NCBI GenBank assembly: GCA_044508835.1
Contig: JBIQHD010000035.1
Span: 1-50,083 of the forward strand
Direction of reading: 5' to 3'
DNA length: 50,083 nucleotides
From: JAKFDI01 sp044508835
GTDB taxonomy: Bacteria > Pseudomonadota > Gammaproteobacteria > Burkholderiales > Burkholderiaceae_C
This document shows, piece by piece, positions 10,401 to 18,209 of the stretch; the first letter of the stretch is position 1, and the number at the start of each line of letters is the position of its first letter. Under the pieces are notes generated by a model that ran no database searches, was not told the origin of the DNA, and saw only the letters and a program-made list of their open reading frames with translations. The position numbers were made by a program, and so were the translations under genes.

Positions 10401-10954
10401 TCGACGCGCAGAACGCCGACCTCGAGGACGCCATCAAGACGCTGGAGGACGCCATCCACAAGATCGACCTGGAGACGCGCGACCTGCTGGGCAGCACCTT
10501 CAACCAGGTCAACGAGCACTTCGGCCGTATGTTCCCCAGCCTGTTCGGCGGCGGGCAGGCCAGGCTCGTGATGACCGGCGACGAAATCCTCGACGCCGGC
10601 GTGCAGGTGATGGCCCAGCCGCCGGGCAAGAAGAACAGCACCATCCACCTGCTGTCGGGCGGCGAGAAGGCGCTCACCGCCATCGCGCTGGTGTTCGCCA
10701 TCTTCCAGCTCAACCCCGCGCCGTTCTGCCTGCTCGACGAGGTGGACGCGCCGCTGGACGACGCCAACACCGAGCGCTACGCCAAGCTGGTGAGCGAGAT
10801 GTCGGCGGGCACGCAGTTCCTCTTCATCAGCCACAACAAGATCGCGATGGAGATGGCGCGCCAGCTCATCGGCGTGACCATGCAGGAGCAGGGCGTGTCG
10901 CGCATCGTGGCCGTCGACATGGAAGCGGCGGTGAGCATGGCCGAGGCCGCCTGA
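7439..10954 (+). CDS. smc: Chromosome partition protein SMC
   Basis: This is a bacterial condensin subunit (1171 residues). It has an N-terminal ATPase half with Walker A GPNGCGKSN (31-39), a long coiled coil rich in Glu, Gln and Ala, and a hinge domain at roughly 500-665. A second coiled coil leads to the C-terminal half with the signature LSGGEKA (1072-1078) and Walker B CLLDEVDAPLDD (1097-1108, Asp1100 and Glu1101). The D-loop follows. The length is normal and all motifs are intact. scpA and scpB are not in the window. zipA and ligA follow in the same direction. Confidence 0.97.
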   Translation: MRLNSIKLSGFKSFAEPTNFHLPGQLVGVVGPNGCGKSNIMDAVRWVLGESKASELRGESMQDVIFNGSGNRKPASRASVELVFSNEDARAGGQWNQFTEIAVKRVLTRDGSSSYYINNQPVRRRDVQDVFLGTGLGPRAYAIIGQGTISRIIESKPEELRLFLEEAAGVSKYKERRRETENRLKDTRENLTRVEDILRELNTNLDKLEKQAEVAGQYRGLQEQGTRRLHQLWFLKHRDAAAEQERVQKEVLDATNALEARTAELRHGEAELETIRQAHYAASDELHVAQGALAEASLEVSRLEERIRYVVEGRQRVEQRLAELKAQSEQWAERQAEAGAELSQIAEQIAAADEQGEVLAAQAEEQAAGLPGFEDAVRAAQQRSSEQRTLVAAVQQQIQVLATESRNVEDRQRQLNVRRERLDGERRQLAAPDLNRLAELKQQHAQAEENQGVADARLHELGEQVPALDDERRARQEQANAESAKQAELSARLDALRALQEKVQTEGKLKPWLARHGLDGLQGLWTKIHIESGWETALESALRERINALEVGRIETVRAFAGDAPPARLAFYTPPAAAIANAHQTLPRLSELLRLGDAGLKALLNDWLEGVYTAASIDEALAARAKLTHGEVIMTREGHAVSQFAVAFYAPDSEQAGMLARAQDIENLGRQLRAQALIAEETKSALVRAEAAYTESSQRLVAARREAAEAQTRTHQLQVELLQLSQQAEAASTRRGQLDEELAEIDGQLDELNERRATGEAKFEELDMQLANTQERHAELDEAVIAAERRLADAREQQRAIERQAQEAQFAARSLAARRGELQRSIETAQQQVAANEQSAAQLGEELTRLTDAAAQAGLQTALALKSEREAALGAKRSEYDDLSLRLRRADEQRLSHEQSLAPMRERIMKLQLEEQAAQLGGAQYMEQLAAAEVDLEALAQGIADGGVKLYGLQGEIDRINREINALGAVNLAALDELTAARERKTFLDAQNADLEDAIKTLEDAIHKIDLETRDLLGSTFNQVNEHFGRMFPSLFGGGQARLVMTGDEILDAGVQVMAQPPGKKNSTIHLLSGGEKALTAIALVFAIFQLNPAPFCLLDEVDAPLDDANTERYAKLVSEMSAGTQFLFISHNKIAMEMARQLIGVTMQEQGVSRIVAVDMEAAVSMAEAA

Positions 10955-10973
10955 CGCCGCCGGGACATCCACG

Positions 10974-12032
10974 ATGAACGACTTGACGATTGCGCTCAGC
11001 CTGCTGGCCGTGGCGGTGCTGGGCGGCGTGCTGGCCCACGGCCTGTGGCAGGCGCGCCGGGCCGGGCCGCGCCGGCCAGCCGGCCCGGCGGCGCGCGAGG
11101 AGCCGCGCGAGCCGACGCTGGGCGGTCCTCCGCCGCCCGGCGAGCGGCAGGAGCCGCCGGCCGAGCCGATGGGCGACGCCTTCGGCCTGCGCCCGCCCGT
11201 GCGCCGCAGCGCGCCGCGGCTGGATGCGCTGGTCGACGCCATCGTGCCCATCACCGTCGAGCAGCCGGTGGCCGGCGAGACGGTGCTCGCCCACCTGCCG
11301 CCCACGCGGCGCGCCGGCAGCAAGCCCTTCCTGATCGAGGGCCTGAGCGCCGACAACGGCGAGTGGGAAGCCGTGGCCGCCGGCCGCCGCTACGGCGAGT
11401 TCCAGGCCGGCGTGCAGCTGGCCAACCGCACCGGCGCGATCAACGAGATCGAGTACTCCGAGTTCGTGCAGAAGGTGCAGGCCTTCGCCGAGGCCATCGG
11501 CGCCATGCCCGACTTCCCCGACATGCTCGACGTCGTGGCGCGCGCGCGCGAGCTCGACGCCTTCGCCGGCGACCACGACGCGCAGCTCGCGCTGCGGCTC
11601 ACCGCCCGGGCGGCGGCGTGGAGCCTCGGCTACATCCACCAGCATGCGCAGCGCCACGGCTTCGTGGCCGGCGTCGTGCCGGGGCGGCTGGTCATGCCTT
11701 CGGCCGACGAAGGCGCGCCGCCCGTGCTCACGCTCACCTTCGACCCGCAGGCCGTGCTGGCCGACGATCCGAGCAAGGCCGCCGTGCGCAGCCTGACGCT
11801 GAGCTTCGACGTGCCCCAGACCGACCGCCGCGCCGAGCCCTTCGCCGCCTGGCGCCGCAGCGCCGAGGCGCTGGCCGCCGAGATGGAGGCGGCGATCGTC
11901 GACGACGCGGGACGCCCGCTGGGCGCCGAGAGCTTCGAGGCCATCGGCGGCGAGCTGGACCAGCTCTACGGGAAGCTCGAACAGCGCGACCTCGCCGCCG
12001 GCTCGGCCGCGGCGCGGCGCCTCTTCAGCTGA
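10974..12032 (+). CDS. zipA: ZipA-like cell division protein
   Basis: This 352-residue protein has one N-terminal transmembrane segment (about 4-25, IALSLLAVAVLGGVLAHGLW). A Pro/Arg/Glu-rich linker runs to about residue 110, followed by a globular C-terminal domain (about 115-345). That layout is the one of ZipA, which anchors FtsZ to the inner membrane. Sequence identity to ZipA is not obvious by eye. The call therefore rests on architecture and on the smc-zipA-ligA order usual in Burkholderiales. It begins 20 bp after smc and ends 7 bp before ligA. Confidence 0.75.
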   Translation: MNDLTIALSLLAVAVLGGVLAHGLWQARRAGPRRPAGPAAREEPREPTLGGPPPPGERQEPPAEPMGDAFGLRPPVRRSAPRLDALVDAIVPITVEQPVAGETVLAHLPPTRRAGSKPFLIEGLSADNGEWEAVAAGRRYGEFQAGVQLANRTGAINEIEYSEFVQKVQAFAEAIGAMPDFPDMLDVVARARELDAFAGDHDAQLALRLTARAAAWSLGYIHQHAQRHGFVAGVVPGRLVMPSADEGAPPVLTLTFDPQAVLADDPSKAAVRSLTLSFDVPQTDRRAEPFAAWRRSAEALAAEMEAAIVDDAGRPLGAESFEAIGGELDQLYGKLEQRDLAAGSAAARRLFS

Positions 12033-12039
12033 GCCGGCG

Positions 12040-14151
12040 ATGGGCACGCGCGCCGCATCCGGCCCCGCGGGATCGCCGGCCGCCCGCGCCGCCGAGCTGC
12101 GGGCGCAGCTGCAGCACCATGCGCACCGCTACTACGTGCTCGACGAGCCGGAGATCACCGACGCCGACTACGACCGCCTGTTCCAGGCGCTGCAGGCCAT
12201 CGAGGCGGCGCATCCCGAGCTGCTCACGCCCGATTCGCCGACGCAGCGCGTCCTCGGCAAGGTGCAGAGCGGCTTCGCGGTGGTGCGCCACGCGATGCCG
12301 ATGCTCTCGATCCGCACCGAGACCGACACCGAGCCCACGGGCGCCGTCGCCTTCGATGCGCGCATGCGCCGCGAGCTGCAGCTCGGCGAGGACGACCCGC
12401 CGATCGAATACGCCGCCGAGCTGAAGTTCGACGGCCTGGCCATCAACCTGCGCTACGAGCACGGCGTGCTGGTGCAGGCGGCCACGCGCGGCAACGGCGA
12501 GGCGGGCGAGGACGTGACGCAGAACATCCGCACCATCGCGCAGATCCCGCTGCGGCTGCGCTTCCCTGTTCGGGGTGAGCCTGTCGAAGCCCCCGCGGTC
12601 ATCGAGATCCGCGGCGAGGTCTACATGCGCCGCGACGACTTCGAGGCGCTGAACGAGCGCCAGCGCGAGCTCATCGCGCAGGGCCGCAAGAACGAGAAGA
12701 CCTTCGTCAACCCGCGCAACGCCGCCGCCGGCGCGGTGCGCCAGCTCGACCCGGCCATCGCCGCCAAGCGCCCGCTGAGCTTCTTCGCCTACGGCCTGGG
12801 CGAGGTGCAGGGCTGGGAGATACCGCCCACCCACAGCGCGGTGCTCGACGCCATCGCGGCCATGGGCGTGCCGGTGTCGGTCGACCGCGCGGTGGTGCAG
12901 GGCGCCGAGGGCCTGGTCGCGTTCCACCGCGACATGGGCGCGAAGCGCGACGCGCTGCCGTTCGACATCGACGGCGTGGTCTACAAGGTCAACGCCCGCG
13001 AGCTGCAGGCGAAGCTCGGCTTCGTCTCGCGCGAGCCGCGCTGGGCGGTGGCGCACAAGTACCCGGCGCAGGAACAGACCACGGTGCTCAAGGGCATCGA
13101 GGTGCAGGTGGGACGCACCGGCAAGCTCACGCCGGTGGCGAAGCTGGAGCCGGTGTTCGTCGGCGGCACCACGGTGAGCAACGCCACGCTGCACAACCAG
13201 GGCGAGATCGAGCGCAAGGACGTGCGCATCGGCGACACGGTCATCGTGCGCCGCGCCGGCGACGTGATCCCCGAGGTGGTCGGCGTGGTGCCCGGCAAGC
13301 GCCCGCCCGATGCCGAGCCCTTCGACCTGTACCGGCGGCTCGGCGGCAAGTGCCCCGTCTGCGGCAGCGACGTGGCGCGCGCCGAGGGCGAGGCCGACTG
13401 GCGCTGCAGCGGCGGCCTGTTCTGCCCCGCGCAGCGCAAGCAGGCCCTGCTGCATTTCGCCGGCCGCCGCGCCATGGACATCGAGGGCCTGGGCGACAAG
13501 CTGGTCGACCAGCTCGTCGACGGCGGCCTGATCCGCACCCTGCCCGAGCTCTACAAGCTGGGCGTGGCCAAGCTCAGCGTGCTCGAGCGCATGGCCGACA
13601 AGAGCGCGCGCAACCTCGTCGACGGGCTGGAGAAGAGCAAGCACACGACGCTGGCGCGCTTCCTGTTCGCGCTGGGCATCCGCCAGGTGGGCGAGAGCAC
13701 GGCGCGCGACCTGGCGCGGCACTTCGGCCGGCTCGACCGCCTCATCGAGGCCAGCGAGGCGCAGCTGCTCGAAGTGAGCGACGTGGGCCCGATCGTGGCG
13801 CGCAGCATCCGCACCTTCTTCGACCAGCCGCACAACGTCGAGGTGGTGGAGCAGCTGCGCGCCTGCGGCATCACCTGGGCCGAGGACGACGGCACGGCCG
13901 ACACGTCGCCGCGGCCGCTGCTGGGCAAGACGCTGGTGCTCACCGGCACCCTGCCCACGCTGACGCGCGACGAGGCGAAGGACATGGTCGAGGCCGCCGG
14001 CGGCAAGGTGGCGGGCTCGGTGAGCAAGAAGACGAACTACGTGGTGGCCGGCGAGGCGGCGGGCAGCAAGCTCGACAAGGCCAACGCCCTCGGCGTGCCG
14101 GTGCTGGACGAGGACGGCCTGAAGGCGCTGCTGGCCGGCGGCGCGGGCTGA
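12040..14151 (+). CDS. ligA: NAD-dependent DNA ligase
   Basis: LigA seals nicks in replication and repair using NAD. It is 703 residues long and complete. The adenylated lysine is Lys129 in LKFDG. The four zinc cysteines are Cys438, Cys441, Cys456 and Cys462. Helix-hairpin-helix repeats and a C-terminal BRCT domain (about 623-703, LLGKTLVLTGTLPTLTRDE) follow. An unusual in-frame stretch, residues 177-185 (VRGEPVEAP), lies between IPLRLR and the conserved IRGEVYM. Its DNA matches a common REP-like motif (see the separate entry). It starts 7 bp after zipA. Confidence 0.97.
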   Translation: MGTRAASGPAGSPAARAAELRAQLQHHAHRYYVLDEPEITDADYDRLFQALQAIEAAHPELLTPDSPTQRVLGKVQSGFAVVRHAMPMLSIRTETDTEPTGAVAFDARMRRELQLGEDDPPIEYAAELKFDGLAINLRYEHGVLVQAATRGNGEAGEDVTQNIRTIAQIPLRLRFPVRGEPVEAPAVIEIRGEVYMRRDDFEALNERQRELIAQGRKNEKTFVNPRNAAAGAVRQLDPAIAAKRPLSFFAYGLGEVQGWEIPPTHSAVLDAIAAMGVPVSVDRAVVQGAEGLVAFHRDMGAKRDALPFDIDGVVYKVNARELQAKLGFVSREPRWAVAHKYPAQEQTTVLKGIEVQVGRTGKLTPVAKLEPVFVGGTTVSNATLHNQGEIERKDVRIGDTVIVRRAGDVIPEVVGVVPGKRPPDAEPFDLYRRLGGKCPVCGSDVARAEGEADWRCSGGLFCPAQRKQALLHFAGRRAMDIEGLGDKLVDQLVDGGLIRTLPELYKLGVAKLSVLERMADKSARNLVDGLEKSKHTTLARFLFALGIRQVGESTARDLARHFGRLDRLIEASEAQLLEVSDVGPIVARSIRTFFDQPHNVEVVEQLRACGITWAEDDGTADTSPRPLLGKTLVLTGTLPTLTRDEAKDMVEAAGGKVAGSVSKKTNYVVAGEAAGSKLDKANALGVPVLDEDGLKALLAGGAG
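12568..12593. repeat. REP-like motif inside ligA
   Basis: The sequence gttcggggtgagcctgtc continues as gaagcccc. It resembles the short palindromic motif (gttcgggctgagcctgtcgaag type) that I recall being scattered through many proteobacterial genomes. Here it is read in frame as VRGEPVEAP within ligA, at a loop in the adenylation domain. GGGG and CCCC ends allow a hairpin. The motif is seen directly; its identity as a dispersed repeat is from memory. Confidence 0.55.
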
Positions 14152-14191
14152 GGGGCTGAGAAGCCTCCGAATCGACGACGGAGCAGACGAG

Positions 14192-14728
14192 ATGACGGTC
14201 CGCGAGATCCTGAAGATGGGCGACCCGCGCCTCTTGCGCATCGCCCAGCCGGTGCGCGAGTTCGGCACGCCCGAACTGGCGGCGCTGGTGGCCGACATGT
14301 TCGACACCATGCACGCGGCCAACGGCGCCGGCCTGGCCGCGCCGCAGATCGGCGTCGACCTGGCGGTGGTCATCTTCGGCTTCCGGCACAACGACCGCTA
14401 CCCGGACGCGCCGCCGGTGCCCGAGACGGTGCTGCTCAACCCGCGGATCACGCCGCTGTCCGACGAGGAGGAAGAGGGCTGGGAAGGCTGCCTGTCGGTG
14501 CCCGGCATGCGCGGAATCGTGCCGCGCTTCGCGCGCATCCGCTACACCGGCGTGGACGCGGGCGGCGCGCCGATCGACCGCGAGGCCGAGGGCTTCCATG
14601 CGCGCGTGGTGCAGCACGAGTGCGACCACCTCGCCGGCACGCTCTACCCGATGCGCATCCGCGACTTCAGCCGCTTCGGCTACACCAGCGTGCTGTTTCC
14701 CGGGCTGGACGACAACGCCGACGACTGA
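14192..14728 (+). CDS. def: Peptide deformylase
   Basis: This metalloenzyme removes the formyl group from the N-terminal methionine of new proteins. All three family motifs are present: GAGLAAPQIG (45-54), EGCLS with metal ligand Cys100 (98-102), and HECDH (142-146) with two histidine ligands and the catalytic Glu. At 178 residues it is a normal length, ending in an acidic tail (GLDDNADD). It follows ligA by 40 bp on the same strand. No fmt gene adjoins it, so it is probably an additional or stand-alone deformylase rather than the def-fmt pair. Confidence 0.95.
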   Translation: MTVREILKMGDPRLLRIAQPVREFGTPELAALVADMFDTMHAANGAGLAAPQIGVDLAVVIFGFRHNDRYPDAPPVPETVLLNPRITPLSDEEEEGWEGCLSVPGMRGIVPRFARIRYTGVDAGGAPIDREAEGFHARVVQHECDHLAGTLYPMRIRDFSRFGYTSVLFPGLDDNADD

Positions 14729-14742
14729 ACGGCGCGGCTCTG

Positions 14743-14767
14743 TTGCCGCACCGTAAAGCGGCGGCAA
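14743..14767 (+). terminator. Weak hairpin after def
   Basis: A 7-bp inverted repeat, ttgccgc and gcggcaa, is separated by 11 bases and followed by aaagg, not a T-run. It could end def transcription only weakly, or could stabilise the mRNA. The rest of the 166-bp gap before the next gene shows no other clear signal except gccggggagtctgtc before the ATG. Confidence 0.3.
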
Positions 14768-14894
14768 AAGGATGTTTCATCCGTCAGCGCGGCGGCGTTT
14801 CCGGCGTTCAATGGGCGGCACGGCGGGAACTCGCCGGCGCCCCCGGTCTCCGACGGAAACCGGCGCGCCGCCGGCCGATGCCGGGGAGTCTGTC

Positions 14895-16733
14895 ATGGCG
14901 CTTGGGGTTTCGAATGTGGGCCGCTTCTTCGCGCGCGCGCTGCTGGCGCTGCTGGCCGGGTGCGCCGTCGGCGCGGCATGGGCCGACGACGACCCGCCGG
15001 GGCGCGTCGGCCGCCTGGCGGACGTGAGCGGCGGCGAGGCCTGGCTCTACACGCCCGACGGCGGCGAGTGGGTCCGCGCCGAGCGCAACCGCCCGCTGAC
15101 GACCGGAGACCGCCTGTCGACCGACGCCGCGGCGCGTGCGGAGATACAGATCGGCTCGGCCACCGTGCGGCTGGACGGCGGCAGCGAGCTCGAGGTGCTG
15201 CGCATCGACGACGAGCACATGCGGCTGCAGCTGCACGGCGGCAGCGCCGCGGTGCGGCTGGCCAGCGCCGAATCGGCGGGCGAGTTCAGGCTCGTCACCG
15301 GGGAAGGCGAGTTCCAGGCGCGCCGCGCCGGCCGCTACCGCTTCGACCGGGGCGACGGCACCACGAACGCTACCGTGAACAGCGGCGAGCTCCTGTACGA
15401 AGGCCCCTTCAGCGCGCAGACGCTCTACGGCGGTCAGCGCGGCGAGTTCTGGCTCGACCGCGGCATCGCGCAGTACAGCATCGTCGAGCCGCGGCACGAC
15501 GAGTTCGCGTCCTGGAACGAGGCCCGCGACCGGGAGCACGAGCGCAGCGCGTCCACGCGCTACGTCTCGCCCGAGATGACCGGCGTCGAGGACCTCGACC
15601 GCCACGGCCGCTGGGAGCAGGACGCCGAGTTCGGGCCGCTGTGGATCCCCTACGCCGTGCCGGCCGGCTGGGTGCCGTATTCGGTGGGCCATTGGGCCTG
15701 GGTCTCGCCCTGGGGCTGGACCTGGGTCGATGCGGCGCCCTGGGGCTTCGCGCCGTTCCACTACGGGCGCTGGGTGCAGCACCGCAACGCGTGGGGCTGG
15801 GCGCCCGGGCGCTACGTGCGCCGGCCGGTGTACGCGCCGGCGCTGGTGGCGTGGATCGGCGGGCCGAACTTCTCGGTGTCGATCTCCACCGGCTTCGCCG
15901 GGCCGGCGGTCGGCTGGTTCCCGCTCGCGCCGCGCGAGGTCTACGTGCCCGGCTACCGCGTCAGCCCGCGCTACGTGCGCCACCTGAACCGCGGCCATGC
16001 CGACCGCATCGACGACATCGACCTGATCGTCGGCAATCCGGGGCAGGCGGTGTCGCGCTACGAGTACCTGAACCGGCGGCACCACCACGCCGTGACCGTC
16101 GTGCCGCGCGCGGTGCTGCAGGAGCGTCGGCCGGTGGGTGAGTTCCGCCGGCCGGGCGGGCCATCGGACGCGCGCGGCGACGGGCAGCCGATGCTGATTG
16201 CCGCGCCCTCGCGCGGGGAGTTGCCGCGCGGCGGACGGGCGCAAGTGCCGCCCTCGCCAGCGCAGGCCGCAGGGCCGGCGCCGCGCCGCGGGTTCGTGCC
16301 GGAGCCGCGTGCGCGGGGCGATGGGGGCCGGCGCTTCGAGTCGTCGCCCCATCCCGGCAGCGCGCCGCCGCCGCCGGTGGCCGCCCCGCCGCAGGTGGGG
16401 GCGCCGGCGCGCCTGGAGCCGCCGCGGCGCGGGCGCGAGCCGGGCGACCCGCGCCCGCGCGGCCGCGACTCCCGCGACGACCGCGGACCGATGCTGGTGG
16501 CGCCGCCGGCGGGCACGCCGCCCGGCTTCGCGCCGACGCCGCGCCAGGACGGCCGCGAGCCGCGCCGGTACCACCACGGCGGGCCGCCGCAGGTGCAGCC
16601 GCAGCCGCGCCCGTCGCCGATGCTGCGCGGCAGCGGCGACCCGCCGCCTAGCTTCGCGCCGGCGCCCCGCACCGAGCCGCGCGGCCCCGGCGGCGGGCGG
16701 CGCGGGCCGCCCGACCGGTCGACGGCACGCTAG
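14895..16733 (+). CDS. Exported FecR-domain / DUF6600-type Trp-rich protein
   Basis: This 612-residue protein has a signal peptide (FARALLALLAGCAVGAAWAD). A FecR-like beta domain follows (about 35-190: RVGRLADVSGGEAWLYTPDG, GDRLSTDAAARAEIQIG). A tryptophan-rich segment comes next (about 240-330: WVPYSVGHWAWVSPWGWTWV, APFHYGRWVQHRNAWGW), typical of DUF6600 proteins. The last 180 or so residues are Pro/Arg/Gly-rich and probably disordered. The family is thought to be exported; its role is unknown. GGGGAG precedes the chosen ATG; an upstream in-frame start would add an arginine-rich leader and is less likely. Its 3' end faces the esterase gene with a gap of 22 bp. Confidence 0.8.
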   Translation: MALGVSNVGRFFARALLALLAGCAVGAAWADDDPPGRVGRLADVSGGEAWLYTPDGGEWVRAERNRPLTTGDRLSTDAAARAEIQIGSATVRLDGGSELEVLRIDDEHMRLQLHGGSAAVRLASAESAGEFRLVTGEGEFQARRAGRYRFDRGDGTTNATVNSGELLYEGPFSAQTLYGGQRGEFWLDRGIAQYSIVEPRHDEFASWNEARDREHERSASTRYVSPEMTGVEDLDRHGRWEQDAEFGPLWIPYAVPAGWVPYSVGHWAWVSPWGWTWVDAAPWGFAPFHYGRWVQHRNAWGWAPGRYVRRPVYAPALVAWIGGPNFSVSISTGFAGPAVGWFPLAPREVYVPGYRVSPRYVRHLNRGHADRIDDIDLIVGNPGQAVSRYEYLNRRHHHAVTVVPRAVLQERRPVGEFRRPGGPSDARGDGQPMLIAAPSRGELPRGGRAQVPPSPAQAAGPAPRRGFVPEPRARGDGGRRFESSPHPGSAPPPPVAAPPQVGAPARLEPPRRGREPGDPRPRGRDSRDDRGPMLVAPPAGTPPGFAPTPRQDGREPRRYHHGGPPQVQPQPRPSPMLRGSGDPPPSFAPAPRTEPRGPGGGRRGPPDRSTAR

Positions 16734-16755
16734 GGCCCGTTCTTCCCCGCCCGGG

Positions 16756-17436
16756 TCAGCGGCGCGGCAGCAGCTTGCCGAGCACCGGCCAGACGTTGCC
16801 GAGGATGATCGGGTGCGCCTCGGCGCGCGGGTGGATGCGGTCGGGCTGGAACAGGCTGTCGGCCTCGGGGCCGTTCGCCACGCCTTCGAGGAAGAAGGGC
16901 ACCAGCGCCGCGTTCTCGCGCTTGGCGACGGCGGCGAACAGCGCCGCGAACTCCTCGCCGTAGCGCCGCCCGTAGTTGGGCGGCAGCTGCATGCCGGCGA
17001 TCAGCACCTGCGCACCGGCGGCCTTGGCGGCGCGCGCCATCGTCGTCAGGTTGGATTCGGTCATCGACAGCGGCAGGCCGCGCAGCGCGTCGTTGCCGCC
17101 GAGCTCCAGCACCACGTGCGTCGGCCGGTGCTGCGTCAGCAGGGCGGGCAGGCGCGACAGCCCGCCCGAGGTCGTCTCGCCGCTGATGCTCGCGTTGACG
17201 ACGGTGGCGGCGATCTTCTCGTCGGCCAGCTTGCGTTCGAGCAGCGCCACCCAGCCGCTGCCGCGCGCAATGCCGTATTCGGCCGAGAGGCTGTCGCCGA
17301 GGATCAGGATGGTCGTCGGCGCGCCCGCCGCGCCCCGCGCCGTGCGCGGATTAAGAACCGCTAATGCGAGCACGCTAAAGTGCCCCAGCACCGCGCGCCG
17401 CCCGATCTTCGCCACACCTTTCGCGTCATCGACCAT
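16756..17436 (-). CDS. tesA: GDSL-type arylesterase/thioesterase (TesA-like)
   Basis: This is a SGNH hydrolase of 226 residues with a hydrophobic, signal-like N-terminus (VLGHFSVLALAVLNPRTARG). The catalytic serine is Ser49 in GDSL (47-50). Block II is ISGETTSGG, block III is GGND (113-116), and the Asp/His pair is Asp199 and His202 in DRIHP. It should act in the periplasm on esters or thioesters. The start ATG overlaps that of the divergent ABC gene, the tesA-ybbA arrangement also known in E. coli. A GTG about 16 codons inside could be the true start, directly at the signal peptide. Confidence 0.85.
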   Translation of the reverse strand: MVDDAKGVAKIGRRAVLGHFSVLALAVLNPRTARGAAGAPTTILILGDSLSAEYGIARGSGWVALLERKLADEKIAATVVNASISGETTSGGLSRLPALLTQHRPTHVVLELGGNDALRGLPLSMTESNLTTMARAAKAAGAQVLIAGMQLPPNYGRRYGEEFAALFAAVAKRENAALVPFFLEGVANGPEADSLFQPDRIHPRAEAHPIILGNVWPVLGKLLPRR

Positions 17437-17437
17437 G
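17345..17437. promoter_or_regulatory. Divergent start overlap and AT-richer promoter candidate
   Basis: The bases catg (17434-17437) carry the ATG of the ABC gene on one strand and the ATG of the esterase on the other. There is therefore no intergenic spacer. The promoter of each gene must lie inside the other's coding start. A less GC-rich patch at about 17349-17382 (ggattaagaaccgctaatgc, then gctaaagt) inside the esterase signal-peptide region is a candidate for the ABC-gene promoter (ttaaga, 19 bases, taaagt). Confidence 0.4.
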
Positions 17438-18124
17438 TCCGTACCCATCATCGCCGTCGAGCACGTCACCAAGCAGGTGAACGATTCGACGGGCACGCTG
17501 ACGATTCTCCACGACATCGATTTCACCCTGCAGCCGCGGGAGTCCGTCGCCATCGTCGGCGCGTCGGGCTCGGGCAAGAGCACGCTGCTGTCCATCATCG
17601 CCGGCCTGGACGTGCCGACCGCCGGCACGGTGCGGCTGGCCGGCAGCGACCTGTTCGCGCTCGACGAGGATGCGCGGGCGGCGGTGCGCGCGCAGAAGGT
17701 GGGCTTCGTCTTCCAGAGCTTCCAGCTGCTCGCCAACCTCACGGCGCTGGAGAACGTGATGCTGCCGCTCGAGCTGCAGGGCCGCGCCGACGCGCGCCCG
17801 CTCGCCACCGAGATGCTGCGCCGCGTGGGCCTGGGCGAGCGCCTGCGGCACTACCCGAAGGTGCTCTCGGGCGGCGAGCAGCAGCGCGTGGCGCTGGCCC
17901 GCGCCTTCGTCGTGCAGCCGGCCGTGCTGCTGGCCGACGAGCCGACGGGCAGCCTCGACTTCGCCACCGGCGAGACGGTGATGAAGCTGATGTTCGACCT
18001 GAACCGCGAGGCCGGCACGACGCTGGTGCTCGTCACCCACGACCGGGCTATCGCCGAGCGCTGCCAGCGCCAGCTGCGCATCGAGGCCGGGCGCGTGGCG
18101 GAGGACGCGACGGTGGGCGTCTAG
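17435..18124 (+). CDS. ybbA: ABC transporter ATPase, YbbA/LolD-like
   Basis: This is an ATPase of the MacB/LolD/YbbA class, 229 residues. It has Walker A GASGSGKST (42-50), the Q-loop in GFVFQSFQLL, the signature LSGGEQQRVALARA (145-158), Walker B AVLLADEPTGSLD and the switch His in LVTHDRA. It pairs head to head with the esterase gene, as ybbA does with tesA in E. coli. The large YbbP permease expected next is absent; instead a terminator follows, then genes on the other strand. The permease may be elsewhere or the ATPase may serve another membrane partner. Confidence 0.88.
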   Translation: MSVPIIAVEHVTKQVNDSTGTLTILHDIDFTLQPRESVAIVGASGSGKSTLLSIIAGLDVPTAGTVRLAGSDLFALDEDARAAVRAQKVGFVFQSFQLLANLTALENVMLPLELQGRADARPLATEMLRRVGLGERLRHYPKVLSGGEQQRVALARAFVVQPAVLLADEPTGSLDFATGETVMKLMFDLNREAGTTLVLVTHDRAIAERCQRQLRIEAGRVAEDATVGV

Positions 18125-18161
18125 ACAGTCGCCCGCGCGCCTCGCGGCGGCCATCAACGAC

Positions 18162-18185
18162 AAGAGCGCCCCGCGGGGCGCTCTT
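18162..18185. terminator. Bidirectional rho-independent terminator
   Basis: A perfect 24-base palindrome, aagagcgcccc-gc-ggggcgctctt, is followed by a T-run on the plus strand and preceded by an A-run that serves the minus strand. It sits between the convergent ABC gene and the parvulin gene, so it can end both transcripts. Confidence 0.88.
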
Positions 18186-18209
18186 TCACGGACGGCGTGC
18201 CGGAAGGCC

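Noticed and set aside
7394..11356. Long open frame antisense to smc (over 1300 codons)
   Set aside because: It mirrors the codon bias of smc; its translation is low-complexity (Leu, Ala, Gly, Arg, His), with no motifs. High GC content removes stop codons from antisense frames.
18162..18185. Perfect palindrome considered as an operator or attachment site
   Set aside because: Location between convergent genes and flanking A- and T-runs fit a bidirectional terminator much better.
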